7,515 nt of DNA from CBDUWP01 sp965370955 (lineage in GTDB: Bacteria > Planctomycetota > Phycisphaerae > Sedimentisphaerales > Anaerobacaceae): assembly GCA_965370955.1 (NCBI GenBank), contig CBDUWP010000070.1:1-7515 (forward strand), written 5' to 3'. A program made the position numbers and the translations under genes. This document shows positions 5,614-7,515 of this stretch, one piece after another. Below the pieces are notes generated by a model, which was given only the letters and a program-made list of their open reading frames with translations, did no database searches and had not been told where the DNA came from. The first letter of the stretch is position 1. Each line of letters starts with the position of its first letter.

Positions 5614-6795
5614 TTATAATAAATCCAACGATTTATGTTTGGCTAAAATCGTGTCAGCTAGCTCATCCAGCGCAGCGAAATCAGCATCGCTCGGCGTGCC
5701 CTTAGCCAAAACAGGCGTCAAAATCTCTACCTTGAGATTCGATATCATCGCGGCCAACTGGTCAACCATTTTTCCGCCCCAACCGAACGAACCAATAATC
5801 GAAATATATTTAACGCTAGGCCGAACAGCGTTGGCTAAAAAAGCAGCAGAAGCCGCCGCAGGATGAGCGCCAGCTAAAACAGTCGGCGAACCAATGACAA
5901 CCGTAGCAGCATCCACAAGCGAAATGGCGAGCTTGCCGATATCCACTGTCGACAATTCAATCTGCTTGACCATAATGCCGCGAGTAACCAAAGCGTCAAC
6001 CAGATAATCAACCATCTGCTTCGTACTGCCGTGCATCGAAACATAAGGCAAAACGACCTCGTTCTTAACTGTGTCACTAGACCAATCACTATAAGCATCA
6101 ACTATAAACGATGGATTTGCGTGAACTGGGCCGTGACTCGGAGCTATCATGTCTATCGCAAACGGCTTGAGCTTAGCAATGTTGGCTGTCACCTGTCGCC
6201 GAAACGGCAGCATAATCTCCGCAAAATAACGCTTGGCTGATTCGTAAACAGCCGCCTCGTCTTCAACAAACAAGCTGGTAGTCGCGAAATGGGAGCCGAA
6301 AAAATCGCACGAAAACAAAATCTTGTCCTCCTGCAAATATGTCCCCATAGTCTCCGGCCAATGTACCCAAGGCAAAAGCATAAACTCCAGCGTCTTATCG
6401 CCGAGAGAAATAGTTTCGCCATCTGTCACCGTAATAAACTGATCTTCCTCAAGATCCAGCAAATCCAAAAGCATAGTCTTACACTTTGGATTCGTCACAA
6501 CCTTAGCGTCAGGATACATCAACAAAACATCAACAATACTGCCGGAATGATCCTGCTCTGCGTGGTTAGCTATTATATAATCAATCTTGTCGACCGACCC
6601 AGACAACAAATTGTCAAACAATGTCGAAGTCATATGACTGTCAACTGTGTCAATCAGAGCTGTTTTTTCACTGCCTCTAATAAAATAACTGTTATAGCTG
6701 GTGCCGTCCGGAAGCGGGATCAATCTGTCGAACAATCTCGCATCAAAATCAATAGCGCCAACTGCATGAACATTGGGAATTAACTCTCTAAACAT
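5614..6795 (-). CDS. fprA: A-type diiron flavoprotein (O2/NO reductase, FprA/rubredoxin:oxygen oxidoreductase family)
   Basis: The product has 393 residues, full length for the family. Residues about 1-245 are a metallo-beta-lactamase-like domain with the diiron ligands H78-x-E80-x-D82 followed by H83, then H145, D164 and H221. Residues about 247-390 are a flavodoxin domain with an FMN phosphate loop (SMHGST, 253-258), GSPT (302-305) and the SFGWGGK stretch (336-342). Family members reduce O2 to water and/or NO to N2O at the diiron-FMN site in anaerobes. There is no C-terminal rubredoxin or reductase extension of the flavorubredoxin kind, so it needs an external donor, probably Hrb downstream. 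Which of O2 or NO is the main substrate cannot be read from the sequence. The ATG at 6795 has GAGG about 11 bases upstream. It starts 18 bases after tpx. Confidence 0.95.
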   Translation of the reverse strand: MFRELIPNVHAVGAIDFDARLFDRLIPLPDGTSYNSYFIRGSEKTALIDTVDSHMTSTLFDNLLSGSVDKIDYIIANHAEQDHSGSIVDVLLMYPDAKVVTNPKCKTMLLDLLDLEEDQFITVTDGETISLGDKTLEFMLLPWVHWPETMGTYLQEDKILFSCDFFGSHFATTSLFVEDEAAVYESAKRYFAEIMLPFRRQVTANIAKLKPFAIDMIAPSHGPVHANPSFIVDAYSDWSSDTVKNEVVLPYVSMHGSTKQMVDYLVDALVTRGIMVKQIELSTVDIGKLAISLVDAATVVIGSPTVLAGAHPAAASAAFLANAVRPSVKYISIIGSFGWGGKMVDQLAAMISNLKVEILTPVLAKGTPSDADFAALDELADTILAKHKSLDLL

Positions 6796-6813
6796 GATTC
6801 AATATACCTCTAT

Positions 6814-7320
6814 CTAAACAAGTTCTTTAACAGCTGACAAAACAGCCTCATAATCAGGCTCATTTGTCAACTCCGGGACTAACTCGGCATATCGCAGAAT
6901 TTGATCCTTATCGACGACAAAAACTCCGCGAGCAAGCAGACGCAAATCACTAATCAACACGCCAAAAGACTTGCCGAAATCAGCTTCTCTATGGTCGGAA
7001 AGCATATGAACATTAGCCACATCAGCAGCTATGCACCAGCGATCCTGCCCGAACGGCAAATCCATACTGATCGCCAAAACCACAACATTATCACTCAACT
7101 TGATCGCCTCCGAATTGAACCGGCGAGTCATCATGTCACATACCGAAGTGTCCAGCGATGGAACACAGGATATGATGCAAATTTTGCCTGCAAAATCGCT
7201 GAGCTTGACCGGTTTTAACTCCTTATTAACGAGCAGACAATCCGGTATCTTTTCGCCAATAGCTAATTCCTTGCCGACCAATTCAAGCGGGTCGCCGTGC
7301 ATCGTAACTGTTCTTGCCAT
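6814..7320 (-). CDS. tpx: Thiol peroxidase (atypical 2-Cys peroxiredoxin, Tpx)
   Basis: The product has 168 residues, the normal size. The peroxidatic cysteine is C61 in VPSLDTSVCD, with P54 and T58 of the P-x-x-x-T/S-x-x-C active site. The resolving cysteine is C96 (RWCIAAD), matching the C61/C95 pair of E. coli Tpx. R94 precedes it, and a later Arg (RGVFVVD) fits the family's active-site arginine. It reduces hydrogen peroxide and alkyl hydroperoxides, normally with thioredoxin as donor. Three extra cysteines (C28, C48, C52) are present; C52 sits close to the active-site loop. The ATG at 7320 is preceded by GGGGA (8 bases from GGGG). It lies 36 bases after rubrerythrin and 18 bases before fprA, so it is well placed to clear peroxide made by the superoxide reductase. 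Confidence 0.95.
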   Translation of the reverse strand: MARTVTMHGDPLELVGKELAIGEKIPDCLLVNKELKPVKLSDFAGKICIISCVPSLDTSVCDMMTRRFNSEAIKLSDNVVVLAISMDLPFGQDRWCIAADVANVHMLSDHREADFGKSFGVLISDLRLLARGVFVVDKDQILRYAELVPELTNEPDYEAVLSAVKELV

Positions 7321-7356
7321 AATAATATCCCCGTCTTAAATGTTCCAAAAATAATA

Positions 7357-7515
7357 CTAAAAATTAGTCGCCTCAACCTCAAAATAAGCCTGCGGATGAG
7401 CACAAGCCGGACAAGACTTGAGGGCTTCTGTGCCTTCGTGAACATAGCCGCAATTACTGCAAACCCAGCGGACAGGAGTGTCCTTTTTGAAAACAGTTCC
7501 AGCTTCAATGTTTTT
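7357..7515 (-). CDS. rbr: Rubrerythrin, 3' end (rubredoxin-like domain only)
   Basis: The last 52 codons and the stop (TAG at 7359-7357) of a gene entering from the right edge. The fragment has the rubrerythrin C-terminal rubredoxin-like zinc-ribbon: VFKKDTPVRWVC, then C19-x-x-C22-GYVHEG and C35-P-A-C38-AHPQAYFE (fragment numbering), which bind one iron. The diiron four-helix domain that reduces hydrogen peroxide would be encoded beyond the window. Rubrerythrin is the main NAD(P)H-linked peroxidase of many anaerobes and is fed by rubredoxin, which Hrb in this operon could provide. It lies 36 bases upstream of tpx on the same strand. Other rubrerythrin-like proteins with the same tail (for example fused forms) cannot be excluded from this fragment. 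Confidence 0.9.
   Translation of the reverse strand, partial: KNIEAGTVFKKDTPVRWVCSNCGYVHEGTEALKSCPACAHPQAYFEVEATNF

Noticed and set aside
6289..6783. Plus-strand open frame of 164 codons opposite fprA
   Set aside because: It lies entirely antisense to a full-length, motif-complete FprA, has no convincing ribosome binding site, and its translation matches no recognisable family.
7263..7508. Minus-strand open frame of 81 codons at the right edge
   Set aside because: It is the wrong frame of the rubrerythrin 3' end and runs into tpx; the correct frame gives an unmistakable rubredoxin-like domain ending at 7357.
1..7515. tRNA, rRNA, CRISPR array, insertion sequence or attachment site
   Set aside because: No cloverleaf, rRNA-like stretch, regularly spaced direct repeats, transposase motifs or terminal inverted repeats were seen on either strand.

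Overview
All supported genes lie on the minus strand, so transcription runs from high to low coordinates. The gene content suggests a strict or facultative anaerobe. The first 1.75 kb encodes a large exported protein built from GG-step repeats and FN3-like modules of the 'TYYWRVDEAN … W-S-F-T-T' type. That repeat style, together with the A+T-leaning composition, points to Planctomycetota of the Phycisphaerae/Sedimentisphaerales kind. This placement is an inference from protein style; no rRNA or other marker gene is present.

From 7515 down to about 2090 there is one compact array of eight genes with gaps of 4 to 41 bases, probably a single operon. In transcription order they are: rubrerythrin (3' end only), thiol peroxidase (tpx), A-type diiron flavoprotein (fprA), desulfoferrodoxin/superoxide reductase (dfx), ferritin (ftnA), high-molecular-weight rubredoxin (hrb, flavin reductase fused to rubredoxin), a MerA/Lpd-like flavoprotein disulfide reductase, and a small cysteine-rich lipoprotein. 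A strong intrinsic terminator at about 2089-2133 closes the array. The operon's promoter lies beyond the right edge of the window.

The parts fit one job. Dfx reduces superoxide to peroxide. Rubrerythrin and Tpx remove peroxide. FprA reduces O2 and/or NO, with Hrb as its probable NAD(P)H-to-rubredoxin electron donor. Ferritin stores the iron that would otherwise drive Fenton chemistry. The last two genes are the least conventional: a disulfide reductase that has lost the usual C-terminal His/Glu pair, and a lipoprotein with two exact-period CxxCG…CCK repeats.

Positions 1754-2088 are non-coding. They hold a good extended -10 promoter (TGATATAAT) and a cluster of short inverted repeats, presumably serving the exported-protein gene, which runs off the left edge.

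The strongest items for a second look are a near-ideal internal ribosome binding site and ATG inside hrb that could yield free rubredoxin, the altered active site of the flavoprotein, and the cysteine-repeat lipoprotein.
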